Notes under the pieces: model-generated
What the model was told of the DNA's origin: nothing
Seen by the model: only the letters and a program-made list of their open reading frames with translations
Database searches by the model: none
Made by a program: the position numbers and the translations under genes
NCBI GenBank assembly: GCA_017473285.1
Contig: JAFULP010000007.1
Location: 1-29,935 of the forward strand
DNA from: Clostridia bacterium
Lineage (GTDB): Bacteria; Bacillota; Clostridia; Christensenellales; UBA1242
DNA length: 29,935 nt
Direction of reading: 5' to 3'
In this document: positions 6,521-14,510 of the stretch, one piece after another
Layout: every line of letters begins with the position of its first letter
Numbering within the stretch: the first letter of the stretch is position 1

Positions 6521-9010
6521 ATGAAAAAGAATGAAGTATTTGAAAAAATAGACAATACAAGATATTTTGAAAGAAATCTTGAACACGAAATGAAAGAGTC
6601 GTTTATGGGCTATGCAATGGCGGTAAATGTATCTCGTGCTATTCCAGATGTGCGTGACGGTATGAAGCCTGTTCATAGGCGTATTTTGTATGCTATGAGT
6701 GAAGAAGGATTGTGGAGTGACAAACCTTTTAGAAAATGTGCAAAGATTGTCGGTGATGTGCTAGGTAGATATCACCCTCACGGCGACAGTTCGGTGTATG
6801 ATGCATTAACTCGTTTGGCTCAAAACTTTTCAATTAACGAGATATTGGTAGATGGTCACGGTAACTTTGGTTCGGTGGACGGCGATAAGCCAGCGGCATA
6901 TCGTTATACCGAAGCTAGACTTAGCAAAATTTCAAATGAATTATTGCGTGATATTGATAAGGATACAGTAGATTTTTATCCAAACTTTGATAATACTCGT
7001 ATGCAACCAGTGGTGTTGCCTAGCCGTTTTCCAAACTTGTTGGTAAATGGTAGTGACGGTATTGCGGTAGGTATGGCAACCAATATCCCACCACACAATC
7101 TAGGCGAAGTGATTGATGGTGTGGTTGCACTTATTGACAATCCTGAAATTACTGTTGACGAACTTATGCAAATAATCCCTGCACCTGACTTCCCAACTGG
7201 TGGTCAAGTGCTAGGTCAAAATGCAATTCGTGAAGCGTATCGTACTGGTAAGGGTGGAATTATCATCCGTTCAAAAGCCGAAATTGAAACTTATGGTGAC
7301 GGCAAGCGTTATCGTATTGTGGTAAACGAAATACCTTACCAAGTAAACAAAGCAAAACTTATTATGCAAATTGCTGACCTTGTTAAAGATAAGCGTATTG
7401 AAGGCATTAGTGATATTCGTGATGAATCGGATAAGGACGGGCTTAGAATTGTTATTGAAGTTAAAAAGGACGCAAATGCACAAATTGTGTTAAATCAACT
7501 TTACAAGATGTCACAACTTCAAGTATCAAATGGTATTATATTGCTTTGCTTGTCACACAATAAGCCACAACTACTAAACCTAAAGCAAATTTTGGAAGAA
7601 TATCTTGAATTCCAAAAGGAAGTAATTACAAGGCGTACAACTCACGACCTTGAAAAAGCAAAAGAGCGTGAGCATATTATTGAAGGCTTGGTAATTGCAG
7701 TTAGAAATATTGATGAAGTTATTAGCATTATCAAAAAGTCAAAAGACAAAGTCGATGCAATGCAAAAATTGCAAGATAAGTTTGAATTAAGCGAAAAGCA
7801 ATCAAATGCAATCTTGGAAATGAAGTTGTCAAGACTTACTGGTTTGGAAGTGGAAAAACTTAATGCTGAACTAGAAGAACTTTGTGCAATTATCAAGGAA
7901 CTTAGCGACATACTTGCTTCACCTGTGCGCATTGCTAATATTATTCGTGAAGAAATATTGCAAATTAAGGACAAGTATGCTAGCCCTAGAAAGAGCGAAG
8001 TAAGCCTTGATTATGACGATATTGATATTGGTGACTTGATTGCTCGTCACGAAGTAATCATTTCACTTACTGAAGAAGGATATATTAAGCGCTTGCCTGC
8101 AAATGAGTACAAGTCACAACATCGTGGCGGTAAAGGTGTGGTAGGGCACAAGGCAAAGGACGAAGATGTGATTGTGGATATGATTAGTTGTAACAGCCAC
8201 GACGATCTGATGTTCTTTACTAATGTGGGTAAAGTGTATGGGCTAAAAGCATACACAATCCCAGAAGCAACCAAAACATCTAAGGGTAGAGCAATTATTA
8301 ACTTGTTGCCACTTCAAACGGATGAAAAAATTACTGCTATTGTAAATAACGCTAAGGATAAGCAATCATTATTTATGGCAACACAGCAAGGCTACATCAA
8401 AAAGACTGCTATGAAGGAATTTGAGTTGTTGCGTAAAAATGGTAAAATTGCTATTAAATTAATGGAAGATGACCAATTAGTAAGCGTGCAAGCAACTACT
8501 GGCGATGACGAATTATTGATTGCATCAAACAATGGCAGATGTGTACGATTTAAGGAAACTGATGTTAGAAATTTAGGCAGAAGTTCTCGTGGTGTTAAGG
8601 GTATGAAGATTGACAAGGATGAAAAGATTATTGATATGATAGTTTTAAATCCTGATAAAGATATCCTAACTGTTACTGAACTAGGTTATGCAAAACGCAC
8701 AAAGATTGAGGATTATAGATTGCAATCTCGCAGAGGTAAAGGAACAAAGGCTGGAAGATTTAATGAAAAGACTGGTGACATTGTAGCAATTAAACCAATT
8801 GATGAAAATCAAGATATAATTGCAATTACTTCAAACGGTATTGTTATTCGTACTCATGCTGACCAAATTAATGAAGTTGGTCGTACTGCATTGGGTGTAA
8901 AACTTATGAATACATCGGGTTGCAAGATTGTTGGTGTGTCAGTGGTTGAACGTCAAGAAGAAGAGCTGGCAGATGAAGATACAACCGAACAAGAAAGTAC
9001 TAACGAATAG
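6521..9010 (+). CDS. gyrA: DNA gyrase subunit A
   Basis: GyrA cuts and rejoins DNA and wraps it around its C-terminal beta-pinwheel. The 829-residue protein shows RAIPDVRDGMKPVHRR near the start, the quinolone-resistance-determining region YHPHGDSSVYDAL with Ser and Asp at the positions equivalent to E. coli 83 and 87 (the usual susceptible residues), and the catalytic Tyr in RYTEARL (Y129). The GyrA-box that marks gyrase rather than topoisomerase IV reads QHRGGKG (533-539), with His where Arg or Lys is usual. Six pinwheel blades follow, and the protein ends in a very acidic tail, as is common. AAGGAA lies 8 nt before the ATG. It is transcribed with gyrB. Confidence 0.98.
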   Translation: MKKNEVFEKIDNTRYFERNLEHEMKESFMGYAMAVNVSRAIPDVRDGMKPVHRRILYAMSEEGLWSDKPFRKCAKIVGDVLGRYHPHGDSSVYDALTRLAQNFSINEILVDGHGNFGSVDGDKPAAYRYTEARLSKISNELLRDIDKDTVDFYPNFDNTRMQPVVLPSRFPNLLVNGSDGIAVGMATNIPPHNLGEVIDGVVALIDNPEITVDELMQIIPAPDFPTGGQVLGQNAIREAYRTGKGGIIIRSKAEIETYGDGKRYRIVVNEIPYQVNKAKLIMQIADLVKDKRIEGISDIRDESDKDGLRIVIEVKKDANAQIVLNQLYKMSQLQVSNGIILLCLSHNKPQLLNLKQILEEYLEFQKEVITRRTTHDLEKAKEREHIIEGLVIAVRNIDEVISIIKKSKDKVDAMQKLQDKFELSEKQSNAILEMKLSRLTGLEVEKLNAELEELCAIIKELSDILASPVRIANIIREEILQIKDKYASPRKSEVSLDYDDIDIGDLIARHEVIISLTEEGYIKRLPANEYKSQHRGGKGVVGHKAKDEDVIVDMISCNSHDDLMFFTNVGKVYGLKAYTIPEATKTSKGRAIINLLPLQTDEKITAIVNNAKDKQSLFMATQQGYIKKTAMKEFELLRKNGKIAIKLMEDDQLVSVQATTGDDELLIASNNGRCVRFKETDVRNLGRSSRGVKGMKIDKDEKIIDMIVLNPDKDILTVTELGYAKRTKIEDYRLQSRRGKGTKAGRFNEKTGDIVAIKPIDENQDIIAITSNGIVIRTHADQINEVGRTALGVKLMNTSGCKIVGVSVVERQEEELADEDTTEQESTNE

Positions 9011-9021
9011 TAGGCTAGCAT

Positions 9022-9777
9022 ATGGAAGAAAATAAGAAGCACCCGCACTCCGGGCATAGGCAAAGATTTAAAAATAAGGCTTTTGATGGTGGCATCGAAT
9101 ATTGGCCACAACATGAAGTAATGGAATTGATTTTGATGTATGCAATTCCTCAAAAAGATGTAAATCCTTTGGCACACGATTTAATTAATCGCTTTGGTTC
9201 AATAGCCAATGTTTTGGATGCTGGTTATGAACAGTTGAGGGATGTGAAAGGTGTTGGGCACGAAGTTGCATTATATTTAACATTGTTGCCCGAAATATTT
9301 GATAGATATTTGGCATCTAAAGATACAGATAGCGTAGTATTAAACACGCCTGCAGATTGCGTTAATCATTTTAGACATATTAACAGAGTGAGAGAGGTTG
9401 AAGAATTTTATATATTCTGTTTAGATATCAAGAAAAGATTAATAAAAACTGTTAAAATGGATGGTGGCTTGTCGGCGTCAATTAGCATTTCGCTTTCATC
9501 ATTTGCAAAAGAAATTGCATTTGACGCTTGCAAATCCATAATTATAATGCACACTCATCCGGGCGGAGACCCACAACCAACACAATCCGACATTAATTCA
9601 ACCAGAAGATTAATGCATTCTGCTATGTCAGTAGGAGTAAGACTTGAGGACCATGTTATAGTATCGGATAAATCATATTACTCATTTTTGAAAAATGATA
9701 TAATTGATGATATGTTTAATCAAGTTAGCGCTCTCTTTAATCAAAGGATACACATAGGGGACAAAATAGATGAATAA
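9022..9777 (+). CDS. RadC-like JAB/MPN domain protein
   Basis: The protein has 251 residues. The N-terminal part (about 30-90) carries the helix-hairpin-helix-like region of the RadC family (LINRFGSIANVLDA, then LRDVKGVGHEVA). The C-terminal JAMM/MPN domain (about 108-235) has HTHPGGDPQPTQSD, giving the metal ligands H177, H179 and D190; the family's usual HPSGD has Gly for Ser here. LEDHVIVSDKSYYSF closes the domain as in RadC (DHIIVG...SF). RadC was named for a DNA repair phenotype later attributed to another gene, so its role is unsettled. It starts 11 nt after gyrA with only a weak ribosome binding site and is probably the last gene of the gyrase operon, since a terminator follows immediately. 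Confidence 0.9.
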   Translation: MEENKKHPHSGHRQRFKNKAFDGGIEYWPQHEVMELILMYAIPQKDVNPLAHDLINRFGSIANVLDAGYEQLRDVKGVGHEVALYLTLLPEIFDRYLASKDTDSVVLNTPADCVNHFRHINRVREVEEFYIFCLDIKKRLIKTVKMDGGLSASISISLSSFAKEIAFDACKSIIIMHTHPGGDPQPTQSDINSTRRLMHSAMSVGVRLEDHVIVSDKSYYSFLKNDIIDDMFNQVSALFNQRIHIGDKIDE

Positions 9778-9806
9778 AAAAATCACGGTAAATCCGTGAT
9801 TTTTTC
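9776..9806. terminator. Bidirectional terminator between radC-like (+) and TasA-like (-)
   Basis: ATCACGG (9782-9788) pairs with CCGTGAT (9794-9800) around a 5-nt loop. Flanking A7 and T6 runs make it work on both strands, which suits two converging genes. Confidence 0.92.
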
Positions 9807-9808
9807 TA

Positions 9809-10543
9809 TTAAGCATCAACGCCACAAATTTCTAACACTGCATTAGCAATTGCATTTGCTTTAGCAGATGAGTCACCAAGTTCTTGAGCGTTTAAGATTG
9901 GTTCTAGATATTCGTCATCTAAACCGTCTGATTGAATAGCATATGCCATTACAGATATCGTAACATTACAGTTTTGTAACACATCGCCCCATTCCTTGCC
10001 TGGGATTTTAATTGAATTTGGTTTAAGCACATTGATGTACACGCCGTCGGTTTCCCCACGGCCATCAAATGGATTAATACCAACCAAACAAGTATAACTT
10101 GCATCAATATTTTCGCAATTATACACAATATGTTTCCAAACTGAAGTATTTATTGCATCATCTTGGAAAGATATCGCTGGAGTATTATTTAATTTATCAG
10201 TTACATCTTCACCAGTGTCTACTTTCACAGCACTAAGTGAATAAACTACAACCATGTATGTATCTCTACTTGATTTGTTATACAAATTAAGTTCAACATT
10301 ATTTAAGTTGTTGCCCGGAACTAAATATTCTTCACCAAATGGAGCCGATATTGAAAATTCAGTGGTTTTACCAGTTGTGTCATGCAACTCAATTGCAAGA
10401 TTTGCCGTGGTAATAGTACCTTTTACCAAGTTGGTTTTACCGTTATAATATGAATATGTTACACCAAATGCTATTGAAATTAATAATAAAATACATAATA
10501 TAATTATAATAACATTTTGTGTATTAGACTTCTTTTTAATCAT
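9809..10543 (-). CDS. TasA/camelysin-like membrane-anchored surface protein
   Basis: The 244-residue protein starts with a basic stretch and a long hydrophobic segment (about residues 10-30), followed by TYSYYNGKTNLVKGTITTANLAIEL. The aromatic-rich YSYY just after the membrane segment, then G(N)TITT and a beta-strand, resembles the SipW-dependent signal and N-terminus of TasA and camelysin (biofilm fibre proteins), where the motif is AYFS...GTITTGTLDL. The rest is beta-rich, with CEN and SYTC cysteines in the middle and an Ala-rich acidic end. It may be an exported fibre-type or anchored protein. No SipW-like signal peptidase is adjacent. AGGGGGT precedes the ATG, and a consensus -35 (TTGACA) with TAAAAT lies about 70 nt upstream of it. 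The family call is by resemblance. Confidence 0.6.
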   Translation of the reverse strand: MIKKKSNTQNVIIIILCILLLISIAFGVTYSYYNGKTNLVKGTITTANLAIELHDTTGKTTEFSISAPFGEEYLVPGNNLNNVELNLYNKSSRDTYMVVVYSLSAVKVDTGEDVTDKLNNTPAISFQDDAINTSVWKHIVYNCENIDASYTCLVGINPFDGRGETDGVYINVLKPNSIKIPGKEWGDVLQNCNVTISVMAYAIQSDGLDDEYLEPILNAQELGDSSAKANAIANAVLEICGVDA

Positions 10544-10618
10544 TTTACCCCCTGTAAAAATATTAAATCAAATGTGTATTAACATTGATGTTTAATAAGC
10601 CTAAATACTTATACAAAT

Positions 10619-10647
10619 ATTTTAACAACCTAAAAGCCAGATGTCAA
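10619..10647 (-). promoter_or_regulatory. Promoter of the TasA-like gene
   Basis: Reading the minus strand, TTGACA (10647-10642), a 17-bp spacer and TAAAAT (10624-10619). The -35 and spacer overlap the left arm of the large palindrome at 10636-10710. The predicted leader is about 70 nt. Confidence 0.7.
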
Positions 10648-10710
10648 ACAAAAAATAAACTAAAAATACAATATTTTAACAAAATATTACATTTTTAGTC
10701 TATATCTGGC
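10636..10710. repeat. Large nested imperfect palindrome between the TasA-like and FakA-C genes
   Basis: Three nested complementary pairs share one centre: GCCAGAT (10636-10642) with ATCTGGC (10704-10710), ACTAAAAAT (10659-10667) with ATTTTTAGT (10691-10699), and AATATTTT (10670-10677) with AAAATATT (10681-10688). The inner two form a 9+8-bp stem with one small internal mismatch; the outer pair is separated by an asymmetric loop. It lies where transcripts from the FakA-C gene should end and overlaps the promoter of the TasA-like gene. It could be a terminator, an operator or a small palindromic element. Confidence 0.6.
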
Positions 10711-10731
10711 ATTTTTTACTAAATTTTTGAT

Positions 10732-10980
10732 TTAACCTTGCAAACCACGAGATTGTCTATCCATATCTTCAACCACAATATCGTGAATTTCGCCCAAACT
10801 TGCGCAATATTCCAACACTTGCCATGGTCTATTGGTGTGGAAGTGAATTTTAATTAAATCACTATCTCCGCAAACCAACAAGCAGTCGCCATCAAAGTTG
10901 GCGTTAAAATAATCTTTAATTTTATCTTCATCAAGATTAATTCCTTCAATTAATAATTGTGTATCATATCTATAATCCAT
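10732..10980 (-). CDS. Stand-alone FakA/YloV C-terminal-like domain (DAK/DegV-associated)
   Basis: This 82-residue protein matches the C-terminal part of the fatty acid kinase subunit FakA (YloV): YDTQLLIEGINLDEDKI corresponds to YCTEFIL-type openings, DGDCLLVCGDSDLIKIHFHT to the GDSLVVVGDxDLVKVHVHT block, and PWQVLEYCASLGEIHDI to the following helix and loop. In FakA this region follows the DAK2 kinase domain, but no kinase domain is encoded here. AAGGAG lies 7 nt before the ATG and a good promoter lies just upstream, so it looks like a genuine small gene rather than a remnant. It may bind a FakB-like partner or a metabolite; this is inference. The homology call is fairly firm, the function unknown. 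Confidence 0.75.
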   Translation of the reverse strand: MDYRYDTQLLIEGINLDEDKIKDYFNANFDGDCLLVCGDSDLIKIHFHTNRPWQVLEYCASLGEIHDIVVEDMDRQSRGLQG

Positions 10981-10998
10981 AAAACTTCTCCTTAGTTA

Positions 10999-11027
10999 AT
11001 TATACTATACTTTTTATATTTTTACAA
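10999..11027 (-). promoter_or_regulatory. Promoter of the FakA-C-like gene
   Basis: On the minus strand, TTGTAA (11027-11022), 17 bp, TATAAT (11004-10999). The start falls about 11 nt before the 10980 ATG, just ahead of the AAGGAG. Confidence 0.7.
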
Positions 11028-11507
11028 CTATTTTATATTGATATCCACAATATGCAAACCCTTTAGTTCTAAATAGTTATAACTACTTAATGGTTTATCA
11101 AGTGCATCGTAAGAATGAGCGCATACATATATTTCACGATTAGTAATTTTAGTTATGATTACGGTATGATTAAAAGTGTCGGGATTTTGCCTAATTTGAA
11201 TGATGTCGCCTAATTGAAGTTTGTCAATGGGCATAACTTTGGTTTTAAAGCCGGGAGATAGGTTGGATAGCAAAAAGCGTTGTAAGTATTTAACACTGCT
11301 CCAACTGGGCGAACGATTATTTTTGTCGATATAAAACCAGCCATAGTATTTGTCATAGTTCATTTTACCACCGCCAGCCAGCAAGCATTGAGAGATAAAG
11401 TTTGTGCAATCGCCACCAATTCCGTCAAAGTGGAAATAAGCAGGATTGTATTTTAATGCATATTTTTTGGCATACTCTACGGCCTTTTCACGATTATATT
11501 CCAACAT
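11028..11507 (-). CDS. Amidase_6 (putative amidase/CHAP-like cysteine hydrolase) domain protein
   Basis: From the chosen start (MLEYNREKAVEYA) the protein is 159 residues and consists of one Amidase_6 domain. Signatures are YNREKAVEYAKKYAL at the start, GGDCTNFISQCLLAGG with the likely catalytic Cys, WSSVKYLQRFL, and GDIIQIRQ followed by FNHTVIITK with the likely catalytic His. Family members are proposed peptidoglycan- or spore-related hydrolases, but few are characterised. No signal peptide is evident. The frame is open further upstream to an ATG at 11567, but no ribosome binding site supports that start. At 11507 a TATATA box lies 5 nt before the ATG, in a sequence almost the same as that in front of the radical SAM gene, which points to a leaderless start. 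Confidence 0.78.
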   Translation of the reverse strand: MLEYNREKAVEYAKKYALKYNPAYFHFDGIGGDCTNFISQCLLAGGGKMNYDKYYGWFYIDKNNRSPSWSSVKYLQRFLLSNLSPGFKTKVMPIDKLQLGDIIQIRQNPDTFNHTVIITKITNREIYVCAHSYDALDKPLSSYNYLELKGLHIVDINIK

Positions 11508-11624
11508 ACTAATATATACTGTATTTACAATAAAATGGTTAATGTTATTAAAAGAGTTTAATAACAAAACAATTTGATACTACATATAACTTAATAATTA
11601 TCAATTTTGCAAAAGGAGTTAATT

Positions 11625-13424
11625 ATGTGCGGAATAATAGGGTATATAGGAAATAAGTCGGCTGAAATTGAAAGCGTAAATTTGCTAAAAAATTTGGAAT
11701 ATCGGGGATATGACTCTGCTGGGGTGGCGGTAATATTGGATGGTGAAATTAAGGTGACAAAAGCGGAAGGCAAAATTGCAAATCTTGAGCAATTAATTGT
11801 GTCAACTGGGGCAAATATAGGGATTGCTCACACAAGATGGGCAACGCACGGTAAACCAACTGAAGTAAATGCTCATCCACATATTAGCGATAATAATGAA
11901 TGGGCGGTTGTGCACAACGGAATTATTGAAAACTTTGAAATGCTAAAACAGGAAATTGAAACCAATAGTGGAGTTAAATTTGCAAGCGAAACGGACACGG
12001 AAGTTATTCCACAAATGCTTGAGTATTTATCCACATCACATCAGTCTACAATTAGCACTTTTATACACGCTTGCAATAGATTAAAAGGTGTGTTTGCCAT
12101 TGCTTGTATTAATAAGAATATCCCAGATACCTTGTTTTTAGCAAAACGGAAAAGTCCGTTATATGTGGCAATTAATAATGATGAAATTTTTGTTGCAAGT
12201 GACCCAATTTGTTTTGTTGATAAAGCAAACGAATATTATACTTTAGAAGATGATGAGTTTTGCAAAGTATCATTAAATTGTGTTGAGTTTTATGATATAA
12301 ATGGCAACAATATTGCCAAGTCAACTATTGATATGAAAGACTTTGAGCAATTCAAAGGCAAGGAACAATATCCACACTTTATGTTAAAGGAAATAAATGA
12401 AACGCCAACTGTATTAAACAGAATTATGAAAACATATCGTGATAGTTTAGGCTTTGGCAAAATAACAAAAGAAGTTATGCAAGATATTAACAAGATTGTG
12501 ATTGTTGGATGTGGTACGGCGTATCATGCGGGATTGATGGGTGCTAAGTATATTGAAAAATTTGTAAGGATTGAGTGCAACATTTATATTGCAAGCGAAT
12601 TTATATATTCCAACCCCATAATAGATAAGCGTACATTATGTATATTTGTAAGCCAAAGTGGTGAAACTGCCGATACATTATCTGCACAAGAATTGGCAAA
12701 ATCCAAAGGCGCCTTAACCGTAGGCTTGACAAATGTATTGTATAGCGTGCTTGCTAAAAAGGTGGATATAGTTTTACCAGTTTGTGCAGGGCCAGAAATT
12801 GCAGTTGCCTCCACCAAAGCATATACTGCGCAAATTACAATACTATATATGCTGGCAAGATATTTGCAAAACATTAAGTTTAATAGTTTATTTGACTATA
12901 TTGCGCAAATCGATACACTTGCAAATCTTTTTACCTTACCCAATTTGCAACCAATACAAGATTTATCGAAGGAATTAGTAAATCAAAAAAGTTCATTTTT
13001 CATTGGAAAGGGGTTTGATTATGTATCCGCAGAAGAAGCCAGTTTAAAATTAAAAGAAATAACCTATATCAATAGTTCGGCGCACCCGGCTGGTGAGTTA
13101 AAGCATGGTTTTTTGGCGCTTATTGAAGATGGTTCGTACTTGTTTGTGATAGCAACGGATGAAGCGTTACTAGATAAAACCTTAAACAGTGCTCACGAAG
13201 CGTTTGCTAGGGGTGCTAAAGTAGTATTAATTACACAATTAGATGTCGATACTAGCAAAACCAATTTTGTATACAAAGTGTTGCAACAGCCTAAATTTGA
13301 TGACGAATTAATGCCAATCGTTTCAATAATAACTTTTCAACTATTAAGTTATTATACCAGTGTGGCAAAGGGAATAAACCCCGACCAACCTAGGAACCTT
13401 GCCAAAAGTGTAACGGTAGAGTAA
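11625..13424 (+). CDS. glmS: Glutamine--fructose-6-phosphate aminotransferase
   Basis: GlmS makes glucosamine-6-phosphate from fructose-6-phosphate and glutamine, the entry step to UDP-GlcNAc and cell wall synthesis. The ATG at 11625 is chosen over one at 11607 because it has AAGGAG 7 nt upstream and puts the catalytic Cys at position 2 (MCGIIGYIG). The 599-residue protein has the N-terminal glutaminase domain (YRGYDSAG, HTRWATHG, HNGIIEN) and two SIS sugar-isomerase domains (GCGTAYHAG, SQSGETADT, STKAYTAQ), ending in the conserved DQPRNLAKSVTVE. It stands alone, with a terminator after it. No glmS ribozyme was recognised in the short upstream region. Confidence 0.98.
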   Translation: MCGIIGYIGNKSAEIESVNLLKNLEYRGYDSAGVAVILDGEIKVTKAEGKIANLEQLIVSTGANIGIAHTRWATHGKPTEVNAHPHISDNNEWAVVHNGIIENFEMLKQEIETNSGVKFASETDTEVIPQMLEYLSTSHQSTISTFIHACNRLKGVFAIACINKNIPDTLFLAKRKSPLYVAINNDEIFVASDPICFVDKANEYYTLEDDEFCKVSLNCVEFYDINGNNIAKSTIDMKDFEQFKGKEQYPHFMLKEINETPTVLNRIMKTYRDSLGFGKITKEVMQDINKIVIVGCGTAYHAGLMGAKYIEKFVRIECNIYIASEFIYSNPIIDKRTLCIFVSQSGETADTLSAQELAKSKGALTVGLTNVLYSVLAKKVDIVLPVCAGPEIAVASTKAYTAQITILYMLARYLQNIKFNSLFDYIAQIDTLANLFTLPNLQPIQDLSKELVNQKSSFFIGKGFDYVSAEEASLKLKEITYINSSAHPAGELKHGFLALIEDGSYLFVIATDEALLDKTLNSAHEAFARGAKVVLITQLDVDTSKTNFVYKVLQQPKFDDELMPIVSIITFQLLSYYTSVAKGINPDQPRNLAKSVTVE

Positions 13425-13459
13425 AATATTGTCCATTAAAAACTAAATTATGTAAAAAT

Positions 13460-13485
13460 AAAAGCCCTAGTTAATAAGGGCTTTT
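13460..13485. terminator. Bidirectional terminator between glmS (+) and the SOD-like gene (-)
   Basis: AAAAGCCCT (13460-13468) pairs with AGGGCTTTT (13477-13485) around an 8-nt loop. The A and T runs inside the arms let it serve both strands, although the T-tract is short. Confidence 0.85.
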
Positions 13486-13494
13486 AAATGTTTA

Positions 13495-13992
13495 TTATGT
13501 ATATAATCTAATTTCGCCACAGGCAATTTTTGAACCTGAGTTGCCCGACGGTTGAGTGGCAAAATCATCTGGGGAAGAGTGAATAATTATTGTTTTGCCA
13601 ATAATTTCATTTAATGTAAACCTATCGGTTAACACCGCCAAAAACGCATCCCCATTTACGCTAAACAGTGGTGGCAAATCTCCAGCGTGATAAGGATGTC
13701 GGCAATTATTTGGGTTGTAGTGCATACCAGCGTTTGCAAATGGGTCTGCGCTATTGCCCGAGCAACTGCCACCTTCGTGAATATGCATGGCAAAAATTGG
13801 GCTTTGACAATTACCTGTTGGGTTAGGCAAACCTTCAATGTCCGCTACAACTAAAACGCCCGACGAAGTTTGATAAAACCACGCATCGCCTTGGATTTCG
13901 GGGTATAAAATACTTCCGTTTATTTGTGCTCTGGCTTGTGGACGCCGATTAAAAAGCGAATTAAAATCTGGAAAATTATTTTCTTGGTACAT
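13495..13992 (-). CDS. Cu/Zn superoxide dismutase family protein, no signal peptide
   Basis: The 165-residue protein has the SodC fold signatures: MHIHEGGSC (H70, H72), GMHYNP (H91), HPYHAGDLPPL (H99, H102, D105), and VIIH-like IIIHSSPDDF (H138), giving a full set of copper and zinc ligand candidates. C77 and C158 could form the structural disulfide. The active-site Arg of classical enzymes (GxxRxACG) is replaced by Lys (SGSKIACG). There is no signal peptide, so it seems cytoplasmic, unlike most bacterial SodC. TAGGAGAT precedes the ATG. Related proteins occur in anaerobic Firmicutes; whether this one is an active dismutase is uncertain because of the Arg change. Confidence 0.88.
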   Translation of the reverse strand: MYQENNFPDFNSLFNRRPQARAQINGSILYPEIQGDAWFYQTSSGVLVVADIEGLPNPTGNCQSPIFAMHIHEGGSCSGNSADPFANAGMHYNPNNCRHPYHAGDLPPLFSVNGDAFLAVLTDRFTLNEIIGKTIIIHSSPDDFATQPSGNSGSKIACGEIRLYT

Positions 13993-14072
13993 AAAGATAT
14001 CTCCTATAAGTTATGTTTATTGTATATGACTAATTTTAATAAAAAGTGAATTAGATATATTTAAGATATAGC

Positions 14073-14106
14073 AAAAAATAAAACTAGGATTATTCCTAGT
14101 TTTATT
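14073..14106 (-). terminator. Terminator downstream of the 97-aa unknown gene
   Basis: AATAAAACTAGG (14077-14088) pairs with CCTAGTTTTATT (14095-14106), a 12-bp stem around a 6-nt loop. On the minus strand a T-rich tract continues to 14073. Confidence 0.75.
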
Positions 14107-14146
14107 GGTGCACTACTACAAGTCTAAATTGAATTAAAAGTCAAAT

Positions 14147-14440
14147 TTAGACTGTTAAATCATTATCATTTTTTTGTTGTTTTTCTTCTTCCAAATATTT
14201 TTGTGCTCTTTCTTGTATTTCAAGTGCTCGTGTATAACCTTTCCTAGAAAAATGTCCGCTTCTAGGAACAATTCCTTCTTTAAGTATTAAAACTCTTATT
14301 TCTTCAAGAGAAAAATATAAACATCTTTTTCGGCGCGCATTTAATAAACTTCTTTTTCTATTATAAATGCTTAATCTTTCAGGATGTGTTAAAGAACCAA
14401 TATCTGCATGTTTAGGTGGATCGTTATCTATAGAACTCAT
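14147..14440 (-). CDS. Small basic protein of unknown function (97 aa)
   Basis: I do not recognise this protein. The start at 14440 (MSSIDNDPPKHADIG) is chosen because AAGGAG lies 7 nt upstream; an ATG at 14473 lies upstream of it, without such a site and too close to the promoter. The middle is strongly basic (YNRKRSLLNARRKRC), followed by a possible small helical DNA- or RNA-binding segment (FSLEEIRVLILKEG) and a long charged helix (RALEIQERAQKYLEEEKQQ). A good promoter precedes it and a terminator follows, so it is a single-gene transcript. A nucleic-acid-binding role is suggested only by charge. Confidence 0.65.
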   Translation of the reverse strand: MSSIDNDPPKHADIGSLTHPERLSIYNRKRSLLNARRKRCLYFSLEEIRVLILKEGIVPRSGHFSRKGYTRALEIQERAQKYLEEEKQQKNDNDLTV

Positions 14441-14463
14441 AATATACTCCTTAATATGTTTAA

Positions 14464-14492
14464 AGTATATCATATTTTAATATGTTTTACAA
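14464..14492 (-). promoter_or_regulatory. Promoter of the 97-aa unknown gene
   Basis: On the minus strand, TTGTAA (14492-14487), 17 bp, TATACT (14469-14464) preceded by TGA (extended -10). The leader would be about 17 nt to the ATG at 14440. Confidence 0.7.
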
Positions 14493-14510
14493 TATCTAAT
14501 TTAAAATTAA

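Noticed and set aside
11508..11624. Possible glmS ribozyme upstream of glmS
   Set aside because: Only about 115 nt separate the genes, and the region shows no recognisable ribozyme core or cleavage-site context, so no claim is made.
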